A DNA stretch of 48,847 bases from Clostridia bacterium. GTDB lineage: Bacteria; Bacillota; Clostridia; Oscillospirales; CAG-272. Shown here piece by piece: positions 14,926 through 22,254 of the stretch (the first letter of the stretch is position 1; each line of letters starts with the position of its first letter). The stretch covers positions 1-48,847 of the forward strand of contig JAFTIL010000023.1 in NCBI GenBank assembly GCA_017456905.1, written 5' to 3'. A model generated the notes under the pieces. The model ran no database searches, was not told the origin of the DNA, and worked only from the letters and a program-made list of their open reading frames with translations. Position numbers and translations under genes: made by a program.

Positions 14926-17265
14926 ATGTTACCGCTTGACAAACTGACTGACGTCCTGCGCGACGCCCTTGCGTCCGAGGGGATCTCCCCCGATCGTGTA
15001 GATATGGTCCTTCGTATGGATCAAGACAAAAACGGAGACCTGGGTGAGTGCCATCTGGTGTTTTCCGCAGCCGATGATCGTCTTTATCGCGTAAGCAACG
15101 GCCTTGTGGACAGCTTTGTACTGTCCGAGCTCACCGAACCTTACATCGACAACTACGCTACCGCCAACCGTCTCCAAGCCCACCGTCATGCCCCTGATGA
15201 TCTCCCGCCGGAGCAGGGAGACATGAGTGACGACGAGTTCAAAGCTCTGCGTCGTACCTATGATTGCGGTGGCACCACCATCGTCCTCGGCTATTGCACC
15301 AACGGCTGCAAGCTGAAGCTGCTGGCCTTCCTGTCTCTGTGGGAGCGTCTCGGCCGTGGCGATACCATCCCTGAGGACGATCCTGTCTTCGAACAATTCC
15401 GTCACTCCTGCCCCACCTGCGGGCGCCCCTATAAAAACCCTCGCCGAAAGGTCTGTGAGCATTGTACCAAGAAAAAAGGCACCATGCGGCGGCTGATGTC
15501 CTATTTCATGATCTTCAAGACCCAGCTTGTCATCGTGGTGCTGTGTCTTCTGGCCACCACCGCCATTTCCCTCATTACCCCTATCGTCAGCGGCCAGATC
15601 CTCTTTGATCAAGTCATCAGCAAGCCGACCTTCGATGAATTCGGCAATCAAATCACGGGTAGAATGCACGAGCTGCACTACGTTTATATCTGGGTGGGCG
15701 TGCTCATCGGTCTTGCCCTGCTTTCGCTGGGTATCGGTATCATCCAGCACCGCACCAACGCCTATCTCTCTACCCGCGTGACTCGCAACATGAAGAACGA
15801 CATCTTCACAGCCATGCAAAAGCTGTCTTTGTCTTATTTCAATGCCAACCCCACGGGCAGACTGATGAACCGCGTCAACTACGACGCAGAGCGCATCCGC
15901 AGCTTCTTCATCGACGGCGTACCCTATTTCATCTCCCACGTACTCAGCTACATCGTATTGACGGTGATCCTGTTCTGCATCAACTGGAAGCTGACGCTCA
16001 TTCTATATCTTCCCGTTATCCCCGTGGTGCTCATCTTCAAGTTCGTCCTGCCTAAGCTCTGGAAGTGCTTCTCTCATCAATGGCGGCACTCCTCGGCCAT
16101 GAACGCCATGATGAACGACTCCCTGACGGGCATCCGCGTGGTCAAGGCCTTCGCCAAGGAGGATGCTGAGACCAACCGTTTCTTCAACTATTCCACCCGT
16201 TTGTATAAAGCCAATCTGCGTACCAATCTGGTATCCCTCACCATTTTTCCCGTCATTTCCCTGCTCATCGGTATCACCTGCCACGCCATGTGGGGCTTTG
16301 CCGGCTTTGAGGTCATAGGTGAACGCATGACCTACGGTGAACTCTCCACCTATATGGGCTACACGGGTCTCATTTTCGGGCCTTTGAATTTCTTTACCAA
16401 CTTCACCAACATGGTCACCGACACCATGAACTCCGCCGAGCGTATGTTCGAGGTTTTGGACACCGTTCCCGAGGTGGTAGAGGCCGAAAACCCCGTAAAG
16501 CTGGACACCCTTCAAGGTGACATCGTATTCTCTCACGTCAATTTCCATTACGCCCCCAACCGTCCCATCCTCAAGGATATCTCCTTCATCATTCACAAGG
16601 GCGACCACGTGGGTCTTGTGGGACACACCGGCTCGGGCAAGTCCACCATCGCCAATCTGATCACCCGTATGTACGACGTGGTCAGCGGCTCCATTGAGAT
16701 CGACGGTGTGGACATCAAGCAGATGGACATGAACACCCTGCGACGCAACGTGGCTATTGTGTCCCAGGAGGTGTACATCTTCCGCGGCTCTATCGCAGAC
16801 AACATCCGCTACGGCCGTCCCGAGGCCACACTGGACGAGGTCATTGCCGCCGCCAAGGCTGCCAACGCCCACGATTTCATCATGCGACTCCCCGAAGGCT
16901 ACGAAACCAGCGTGGGCATCGGCTCCCGCTCCCTGTCGGGCGGTGAACGCCAGCGTGTATCCATCGCCAGAGCGCTCCTTATGGATCCTTCCCTGCTCAT
17001 TCTGGACGAAGCCACCGCCGCCATGGATACCGAAACCGAACGACTCATCTCCGAGGCCATCGAGCGGGTCAGCGAGGGCAAGACCACCATCTCCATCGCC
17101 CACCGTCTGTCCTCCCTCAAGGACTGCAACTACCTTATGGCCATTGACAACGGCGAGCTGGCCGAGATCGGCACCGCCGAGGAGCTGATCGAACGGAAAG
17201 GCATTTATTATAAGCTCTGGACCCTTCAGAATGAACAGCTCCGCAAGGTCATGGAGGGTGAGTAA
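14926..17265 (+). CDS. ABC half-exporter with N-terminal accessory domain and zinc-ribbon-like motif
   Basis: The 779-residue protein has three parts. Residues 1-155 form a soluble domain with no domain I can name. A CPTC-x13-CEHC motif (about 162-182) looks like a zinc ribbon at the junction with the membrane. A type-IV ABC exporter core follows, with about six spans at 190-450 and a nucleotide-binding domain at 520-770. In the latter, Walker A GHTGSGKST (about 565), signature LSGGERQR (about 671) and Walker B LLILDEATAAMD with catalytic Glu are all intact. The start ATG 14926 has AAAGGAAG upstream. Its likely partner is the second half-exporter at 18077, with the DUF1854 gene between. The cargo is unknown. 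Family knowledge: DUF1854 proteins accompany exporters of this shape in other bacteria, including ones described as linked to cyanophycin metabolism. Confidence 0.9.
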   Translation: MLPLDKLTDVLRDALASEGISPDRVDMVLRMDQDKNGDLGECHLVFSAADDRLYRVSNGLVDSFVLSELTEPYIDNYATANRLQAHRHAPDDLPPEQGDMSDDEFKALRRTYDCGGTTIVLGYCTNGCKLKLLAFLSLWERLGRGDTIPEDDPVFEQFRHSCPTCGRPYKNPRRKVCEHCTKKKGTMRRLMSYFMIFKTQLVIVVLCLLATTAISLITPIVSGQILFDQVISKPTFDEFGNQITGRMHELHYVYIWVGVLIGLALLSLGIGIIQHRTNAYLSTRVTRNMKNDIFTAMQKLSLSYFNANPTGRLMNRVNYDAERIRSFFIDGVPYFISHVLSYIVLTVILFCINWKLTLILYLPVIPVVLIFKFVLPKLWKCFSHQWRHSSAMNAMMNDSLTGIRVVKAFAKEDAETNRFFNYSTRLYKANLRTNLVSLTIFPVISLLIGITCHAMWGFAGFEVIGERMTYGELSTYMGYTGLIFGPLNFFTNFTNMVTDTMNSAERMFEVLDTVPEVVEAENPVKLDTLQGDIVFSHVNFHYAPNRPILKDISFIIHKGDHVGLVGHTGSGKSTIANLITRMYDVVSGSIEIDGVDIKQMDMNTLRRNVAIVSQEVYIFRGSIADNIRYGRPEATLDEVIAAAKAANAHDFIMRLPEGYETSVGIGSRSLSGGERQRVSIARALLMDPSLLILDEATAAMDTETERLISEAIERVSEGKTTISIAHRLSSLKDCNYLMAIDNGELAEIGTAEELIERKGIYYKLWTLQNEQLRKVMEGE

Positions 17266-17269
17266 TAAG

Positions 17270-17440
17270 GGACAGGAAGGTACGCAAGGGGGAAACTTCT
17301 TGCAAGAAGTTTCCCCCCCTTGCCCCCCTTCAAGAACCTTTAAAAAGAATATATTGACAGTACATATAACGGCACCCGAAAGCATATCCCGCGCCCCATG
17401 GGGCCCCTACCCCATTCGGATATATGGTTTATATCTATGA
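17270..17440. repeat. Family-B repeat fragment with very strong hairpin inside the ABC operon
   Basis: In the gap between the first ABC gene and the DUF1854 gene, 17284-17322 forms a nearly perfect 17-bp stem with loop TGCA. It is followed by CAAGAACCTTTAAAA and a CGCCCCATGGGGCCCC palindrome. The same blocks occur in order at 27640-27810, and the first block at 33363-33430. The hairpin lacks an immediate T-run, so it is more likely a stabiliser or partial attenuator than a full terminator. Confidence 0.7.
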
Positions 17441-17455
17441 AAGGAAGGAAACATC

Positions 17456-18037
17456 ATGGCTACTGCAACCCAGGAAAAGAAGCAAAACATCAAGGCAGAG
17501 GACGATCTCTTTGCCCATCGCATATCTCTTGATCTGACCCCCGAAAACGCCCGTTTTACCCCTTCAGAGGGCAACCTTATCTCTTTGGAGGTAACACAGC
17601 CCTCGGGCGAAGTAGAATTCTTTGAGCGTATCGTTCCCGTGCGCGCCTTCCCCGTGTCCTCCCCCAACGAATTCATCTCCATCCGCGAGCCTGACACCCA
17701 ACTCAAGGGGCGAGGTGCCGAGATCGGTATGATCCGCCGTCTCTCCGACTTCCCCGAGGCCGTATCCGCTTTGATCTCCGATGAGCTCGGACGTCGTTAT
17801 TTCACCCCTGCCATCAAAAAGATCCACTCCTTTTCGGAGAAATTCGGCTACTGCTACTGGGACGTGACTACCGTGGCAGGACGGGTGGAGTTCATCATGA
17901 CCAATCCCACCTCCAACATCCGTACCCTGGAGGATGGCCGTGTCTTCATGTACGACATCGACGGCAACTGCTTCACCATCGAGGATCCCAAGGCGCTGGA
18001 TAAGCACAGCTACCGAAAGGTAGAGGTCTATCTCTGA
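17456..18037 (+). CDS. DUF1854 domain protein, partner of the flanking ABC half-exporters
   Basis: The 193-residue soluble protein has the hallmarks of DUF1854. These are an N-terminal beta region, the conserved block VPVRAFPVSSP...ISI with a nearby E.G.I.RL..FP (about 62-100), then a helix with DELGRRYFTPAI, WDVTT..GR.EF, and a C-terminal DGNCF.I.D..ALD..S. No catalytic motif, signal peptide or membrane span is visible. It is cytoplasmic and probably contacts the exporter's nucleotide-binding or accessory domains. That is inference from constant gene neighbourhood. The ATG follows AAGGAAGG. It sits exactly between two ABC half-exporters, 39 bases before the second. Confidence 0.85.
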   Translation: MATATQEKKQNIKAEDDLFAHRISLDLTPENARFTPSEGNLISLEVTQPSGEVEFFERIVPVRAFPVSSPNEFISIREPDTQLKGRGAEIGMIRRLSDFPEAVSALISDELGRRYFTPAIKKIHSFSEKFGYCYWDVTTVAGRVEFIMTNPTSNIRTLEDGRVFMYDIDGNCFTIEDPKALDKHSYRKVEVYL

Positions 18038-18076
18038 TCTTACCTGCACAGCGATATTCGTAAAGGAGATTTACGT

Positions 18077-20296
18077 ATGAAGCTACTCTTTGATATGTCC
18101 CCCGCCGACCGCGCCGCCTACGACGCGATGGCGGAAAAAGACGAGAAGATCATGTACTGTCTGCCCTTTGACTGCGCTCTGGACAAGCGTGTGGACGGGC
18201 GGATGGTGTTTACGGATCAGTATATTTACAAGATCCTCGGCGGCGAGGTGGAAGCCCGCTGGGAGGTTAGGAAAATGTCCGACTTCTCGGTGGAGGTGCT
18301 CTACGGCTGTTGTGCCTTTTACGCCAAGGTAGACGGTGTCAGCACCCGTCTCTGCCGCTTCATCAGCGGAAGAAACCTCTCCCGCTATTCCACCATCGTG
18401 GCTGCCTGCGAGGCCTTGGCCCGTGGAGAAAACGACAAGGTCATCACAAACGACGAGCCCGAGCGCTACTGTCAGAAGTGTGGCCGTCCCTTTGTGATGC
18501 ACACCCACATCTGCCCCTTCTGCCAAAGCAAAAAAGAGGTGTACAAGACCCTGTGGGGCATGACCAAGGGGTTGCGCCTTATGATGCTCTTCCCTCTGCT
18601 CACCGCCGCTTTGGGTATGGGTATCCAGTTCATTGTGCCTGTCCTGCAAAAATCCCTCATCAACGACTATATCCTTTATGACGGCGAGCGCGCCGACAAC
18701 TGGTTTTTGAGCTTTGTTGTGGTGGTGGCGGGCATTGTTATGTTCGACATCCTCAACAAGGTGCTGGGGATTATCCAGGGCCGCATCGCGGCCATTTCGG
18801 GTAACCGCTTCACCCGTTTTCTCCGCACCCTGCTCTTCGAGAAGATCCAAATGCTTTCCATGGCCTCGGTGCAGAAAAAGTCCACGGGCGACCTCATGGG
18901 CCGCATCAACAACGACGTAGGCGTGGTGCAGAACTTCATCACCAACCTCCTGCCCCAGTATTTCTCCTACGTCATTTCCTTCGTGCTGGGTCTTGTGCTG
19001 GTCTTGTCCATGGACGCCTCTATGGGCACCTACATGAGCGCCTTTATTTTCCTGCCTCTGCCAATCGTGGTTTTCTGCATCCTCCGCTTCCGCCACATGA
19101 TGTCCCGCATGAATATCAAGGCCTGGAACAAGGGACAGCGCACCAACCGCACCTTGCAGGATATCCTCAGCGGCATCCGCGTGGTGAAATCCTACGGCCG
19201 CGAGGAGGCCGCCGTTACCGAATTCCGCGCCTGCACCGACGCCCAAGCCAAGCAGACCGAAAAGAACGGCAAGCTCTTCGATACGGTCTTTCCCCTTTTG
19301 GGCTTTGTCATGCGCTCAGGCTCCTATCTCATCATGTGGTTTGGCAACGTCATGCTTTTCCAGGGCAGACTGGACGTGGGTACCCTCAACCAGTTTAACA
19401 CCTACACCTCCATCATCTACAATCCCCTCATGCAGATCACCCAGATCCCCCGTAACATTTCGGCCTTCCTCACCTCCTTTGGCAAGATCATGGAGATCTT
19501 AGAGGAAGATCCCGAAGTGGCAGACACAGCCAAGCCCGAGCATTTCAGAATTAAGGGAGACATCAGCGTAAAGCACGTGACCTTCGGCTACGAGAGTGCC
19601 AACCCTGTGCTCAAGGATGTGAGCGTGGAGATCAAGGCAGGCGAGATGATCGGCATCGTGGGACACTCGGGCTGTGGTAAATCCACCCTCATCAATCTGA
19701 TCATGCGTATGTACGATCCCACCGAGGGCACCATCGAGATCGACGGTGTCAACGTCAAGGACATCGCTCAACAATCCCTCCGGTCCCAGATGGGCGTGGT
19801 GCTTCAAGAGACTCACCTGTTCTCGGGCTCCATCCGCGACAACATCAAATACGCCCTCCCCTACGCCACCGACGATCAGGTCATCACAGCGGCGCGCGCG
19901 GCCAACGCGCATGATTTCATCATGCGCCTGCCCGAGGGCTACAACACCATCGTAGGCGAGAAGGGCTATTCCCTCTCGGGCGGCGAGCGCCAGCGCATCG
20001 CCATCGCGCGCGCCCTCATCCACAATCCCCCCATCCTGATTTTGGACGAAGCCACGGCCGCCCTGGATACAGAGACCGAAAAGCTCATCCAGGACGCCAT
20101 TGATAAGCTCACCGACAACCGCACCACCTTTGCTATCGCCCACCGCCTGTCCACCCTCCGCAACGCCGACAAGATTTTGGTCATTGACCACGGCCGCATT
20201 GCGGAATTCGGCACCCACAAGGAGCTTTTGGATCAGCATGGCATTTATTACAAGCTGGTCATGGCACAAACGCGGGCAGCTTTGGAGAAGAGCTAA
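18077..20296 (+). CDS. Second ABC half-exporter with PH-like N-terminal domain and zinc-ribbon-like motif
   Basis: The 739-residue protein parallels the first half-exporter. A soluble domain of about 125 residues has the beta-strand rhythm of bacterial PH-like folds (DGRMVFTDQYIYKI ... ARWEVRKMSDFSVEV). A CQKC-x11-CPFC motif (about 132-148) follows. The membrane domain covers about 165-440. In the nucleotide-binding domain, Walker A GHSGCGKST (about 530), signature LSGGERQR (about 632) and Walker B LILDEATAALD are all intact, so a heterodimer would have two competent ATP sites. The ATG follows AAAGGAGA. It ends just before the terminator at 20313. The cargo cannot be inferred. Confidence 0.9.
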   Translation: MKLLFDMSPADRAAYDAMAEKDEKIMYCLPFDCALDKRVDGRMVFTDQYIYKILGGEVEARWEVRKMSDFSVEVLYGCCAFYAKVDGVSTRLCRFISGRNLSRYSTIVAACEALARGENDKVITNDEPERYCQKCGRPFVMHTHICPFCQSKKEVYKTLWGMTKGLRLMMLFPLLTAALGMGIQFIVPVLQKSLINDYILYDGERADNWFLSFVVVVAGIVMFDILNKVLGIIQGRIAAISGNRFTRFLRTLLFEKIQMLSMASVQKKSTGDLMGRINNDVGVVQNFITNLLPQYFSYVISFVLGLVLVLSMDASMGTYMSAFIFLPLPIVVFCILRFRHMMSRMNIKAWNKGQRTNRTLQDILSGIRVVKSYGREEAAVTEFRACTDAQAKQTEKNGKLFDTVFPLLGFVMRSGSYLIMWFGNVMLFQGRLDVGTLNQFNTYTSIIYNPLMQITQIPRNISAFLTSFGKIMEILEEDPEVADTAKPEHFRIKGDISVKHVTFGYESANPVLKDVSVEIKAGEMIGIVGHSGCGKSTLINLIMRMYDPTEGTIEIDGVNVKDIAQQSLRSQMGVVLQETHLFSGSIRDNIKYALPYATDDQVITAARAANAHDFIMRLPEGYNTIVGEKGYSLSGGERQRIAIARALIHNPPILILDEATAALDTETEKLIQDAIDKLTDNRTTFAIAHRLSTLRNADKILVIDHGRIAEFGTHKELLDQHGIYYKLVMAQTRAALEKS

Positions 20297-20312
20297 TCAT
20301 CAAAAAATATAA

Positions 20313-20338
20313 CCGAGGCCGCAGGGCCTCGGTTTTTT
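20313..20338. terminator. Terminator between the ABC operon and the bile-salt-hydrolase-like gene
   Basis: An 8-bp stem CCGAGGCC/GGCCTCGG with loop GCAG and T6 tail. It overlaps the end of the convergent gene by two bases. Confidence 0.85.
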
Positions 20339-21305
20339 ATATCCTCTTTAGTTTCTCGCCCAAACACAGTTCCTCAGTCAACACCACCGATACGGTGTCC
20401 GGCGCCTCCGCCCGCCGCAGGTGATAGACCAAGCTCTCCGTGTCCATGCAACAGGTATACAGCGTGGCGTGCACCTCCCCCTTTGGGGTTTTCACACAGC
20501 CTACAGGAGGCGCTACTGCCTCCAGCACGCAAAAAAATTGTGCCACAGCCCCTTTTCTCGATAAATTTGCCCATTCTGTCAATCGCCGCAAGGTGGCGCA
20601 ACGCACAAAACGCGAGGGAGAGGTATAGTCCCCCGGAAGTCCTACCATCCCAAGCCCCAGATCATAGGTGTCTCCTAAGGGTGTCCCTCCTTCGCGGTGG
20701 GGCACAAGTGGGAAATCGGCCCTCAGGTTGTCGTAACGGTGCAAATGCGCTGTGTGGTAGGGATAGGGCGGATTATTGGTCAATACCCCTACATGGTCAT
20801 CATATAAATGCAAGCCGTCGGCAGTAGCCTCAATGATAAGAGCTCCGTCAGCCGCAGCCGCGTGCCAATGAAGGGGCGTGTTGAGCAAATCATGAGAAAA
20901 GTGAATATCCGAGATGGCGACGTCACCCAATGCTTTTTTTACCTCGGCCACGGTGGCACAAGTGCCCAGAAGATAAGGGATCAGCTCAAAGGGCGCGAGG
21001 CGGTGTTCTTCTTTTGTAAAGCCGCAGGGCGGTGCGTACACCGCGTTATGAGGGAAATGAAGCCCCGCCATGCAAAGCCCTTTTTCGTTCATGGCATCCG
21101 CGTAAAGGGGATAGTCCTCCGCAACCGCCGCCATCCCCACAATGGCATAATGCTCCGACAAGGAGGAACGACAGCGAAAAGCAAAGGGATAATTTCGAGG
21201 CGTGACGGTCACCGCTTCGTTAAAATGGGCTTCAATATCCATGTTTCGCCCAAACAGAAGGTGTGGCTCTTCTCCTACAAGACCAATATAAAGACTGGTA
21301 CACAT
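20337..21305 (-). CDS. Choloylglycine hydrolase family protein (bile salt hydrolase-like)
   Basis: This is an Ntn amidohydrolase cleaving linear amide bonds, typically deconjugating glycine- or taurine-conjugated bile acids, or penicillin V/acyl-homoserine lactones in relatives. In the 322-residue product the expected active-site residues are visible. Cys2 would be the nucleophile after Met removal. Arg20 and Asp23 lie in FGRNMD, with Asn73 in MNEKGLCM, Asn177/178 in VLTNNPPY, and the catalytic-type Arg in GDYTSPSRFVR (232/235). There is no signal peptide, consistent with cytoplasmic bile salt hydrolases. Whether bile salts or another amide is the substrate cannot be decided here. Its ribosome-binding site lies in a hairpin arm. 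It is downstream of pnuC and probably co-transcribed. Confidence 0.88.
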   Translation of the reverse strand: MCTSLYIGLVGEEPHLLFGRNMDIEAHFNEAVTVTPRNYPFAFRCRSSLSEHYAIVGMAAVAEDYPLYADAMNEKGLCMAGLHFPHNAVYAPPCGFTKEEHRLAPFELIPYLLGTCATVAEVKKALGDVAISDIHFSHDLLNTPLHWHAAAADGALIIEATADGLHLYDDHVGVLTNNPPYPYHTAHLHRYDNLRADFPLVPHREGGTPLGDTYDLGLGMVGLPGDYTSPSRFVRCATLRRLTEWANLSRKGAVAQFFCVLEAVAPPVGCVKTPKGEVHATLYTCCMDTESLVYHLRRAEAPDTVSVVLTEELCLGEKLKRI

Positions 21306-21310
21306 AAAGA

Positions 21311-21347
21311 CCTCCGCAAACCAAGATACACTTATGATGCGCGGAGG
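21311..21347 (-). promoter_or_regulatory. Hairpin sequestering the ribosome-binding site of the hydrolase
   Basis: On the minus strand CCTCCGC pairs perfectly with GCGGAGG across a 23-base loop. The GGAGG of the 3' arm is the Shine-Dalgarno sequence, 5 bases before the ATG at 21305. Ribosomes finishing pnuC (stop 21357) would not disrupt the stem, so initiation may depend on a ligand, temperature or factor. This is inference from pairing only. Confidence 0.5.
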
Positions 21348-21356
21348 CCCCGTGAT

Positions 21357-22061
21357 CTATTCCTCGGAGGACTGTCTTTTTTCCATTTTACGCCAACTTA
21401 AAAATCCGTACAGATCATTGACGAGAAAAGCGGCAAAACAGATCACTACCGACAGATATTGCATATTGGACATAGAAGCCATAGCCCACAAGATCATCAA
21501 CACGATATCGTTAGCAGCGTATGCCAAGGCAAAATAGGGGCTCCGTCGTGCAGTCAAGTATGCGGCAATAAAGCTGGTGGTAACCGAAAGAGTGCTGGGC
21601 AGGAGGTTGGTCGTATTGCATACGCCAAGAATAAAGTAAAAGGCAACGGTCATCATCACCGAAAGCCCAAACATCAATGCCACTTCTCGGCCGCACAGGT
21701 GATTGACCTTCACCTCGGCGCGATTGCCTTTATAAGGATGCCGCAACCAAGAGATAACCGCTACCAACGCCATGGGGGCGGTCATACCCAGATAAGTGAT
21801 CATCTCTCCGTAGTAAGCAAAGGTGAAGGAAATGATCCCGTACAGGAGGCTGAACACAATCATCAGTACCTGGCCCAAGGGATGCCCCTTGGCGTTGAAT
21901 ATGAGAGACGTAACGCCCACGAGAGAGGCTGTCAAGGTCAAGTAGCTTTCCCGATCAAAGAAACAGAAAGACAACACGATAAATGTAACCGACGCGCCCC
22001 ACAAAAACCATTCCGTTTTTGAAAAATACGAAAGCCGCTTGGCGATCGAATATTTTTTCAT
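21357..22061 (-). CDS. pnuC: PnuC-family nicotinamide riboside transporter
   Basis: PnuC proteins are facilitators for nicotinamide riboside (NAD precursor); relatives move other vitamins or nucleosides. The 234-residue product has about seven hydrophobic spans with the family's aromatic pattern. These include WFLWGASV near the start, LLYGIISFTFAYYGEMITYLGM in the middle, and a terminal W.AMASMSNMQYL...NDLYGFLSW. The start ATG 22061 has AAGGAGA at proper spacing; an upstream ATG at 22115 would lie in the leader hairpin region. The gene has a perfect promoter and a roughly 118-base structured leader. The downstream neighbour is the bile-salt-hydrolase-like gene. Confidence 0.85.
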   Translation of the reverse strand: MKKYSIAKRLSYFSKTEWFLWGASVTFIVLSFCFFDRESYLTLTASLVGVTSLIFNAKGHPLGQVLMIVFSLLYGIISFTFAYYGEMITYLGMTAPMALVAVISWLRHPYKGNRAEVKVNHLCGREVALMFGLSVMMTVAFYFILGVCNTTNLLPSTLSVTTSFIAAYLTARRSPYFALAYAANDIVLMILWAMASMSNMQYLSVVICFAAFLVNDLYGFLSWRKMEKRQSSEE

Positions 22062-22180
22062 AAGATTTCTCCTTGAAAAGATAAGAAAGAAAGCACCCGC
22101 ACGGCGTATCTTCAAAGACCTAACGATACGCCGAACGAATGCTTTGCATTCACTACCCGGTGGCAGTTGTTATTATTTTT
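22062..22180 (-). promoter_or_regulatory. Structured 5' leader of pnuC (possible riboswitch or attenuator)
   Basis: Reading the transcript, three hairpins follow one another. The first has ACTGCC and GGGTAGT arms (22152-22167), the second GAATGC/GCATTC with loop AAA (22137-22151). The third is a perfect 8-bp GGCGTATC/GATACGCC stem (22103-22132), followed by a pyrimidine-rich tail (GCTTTCTTTCTT) resembling a weak terminator. No match to TPP, preQ1, FMN or the NAD riboswitch cores I know is apparent. Confidence 0.5.
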
Positions 22181-22185
22181 TTGAT

Positions 22186-22214
22186 ATTATAGCACGATAA
22201 GATCCAAAAGTCAA
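22186..22214 (-). promoter_or_regulatory. Sigma-A promoter of pnuC
   Basis: Minus strand TTGACT (22209-22214), 17 bases, TATAAT (22186-22191). Predicted start near 22179. Confidence 0.85.
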
Positions 22215-22254
22215 GCCTCACAACATATCTTTTTTGAACCTCATAAATACAGGC

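Noticed and set aside
16003-17385. 460-codon minus-strand reading frame
   Set aside because: Antisense to the ABC half-exporter, which has intact Walker and signature motifs.
22062-22180. TPP riboswitch ahead of pnuC
   Set aside because: No CUGAGA-type conserved core; the hairpin order does not match the TPP aptamer.
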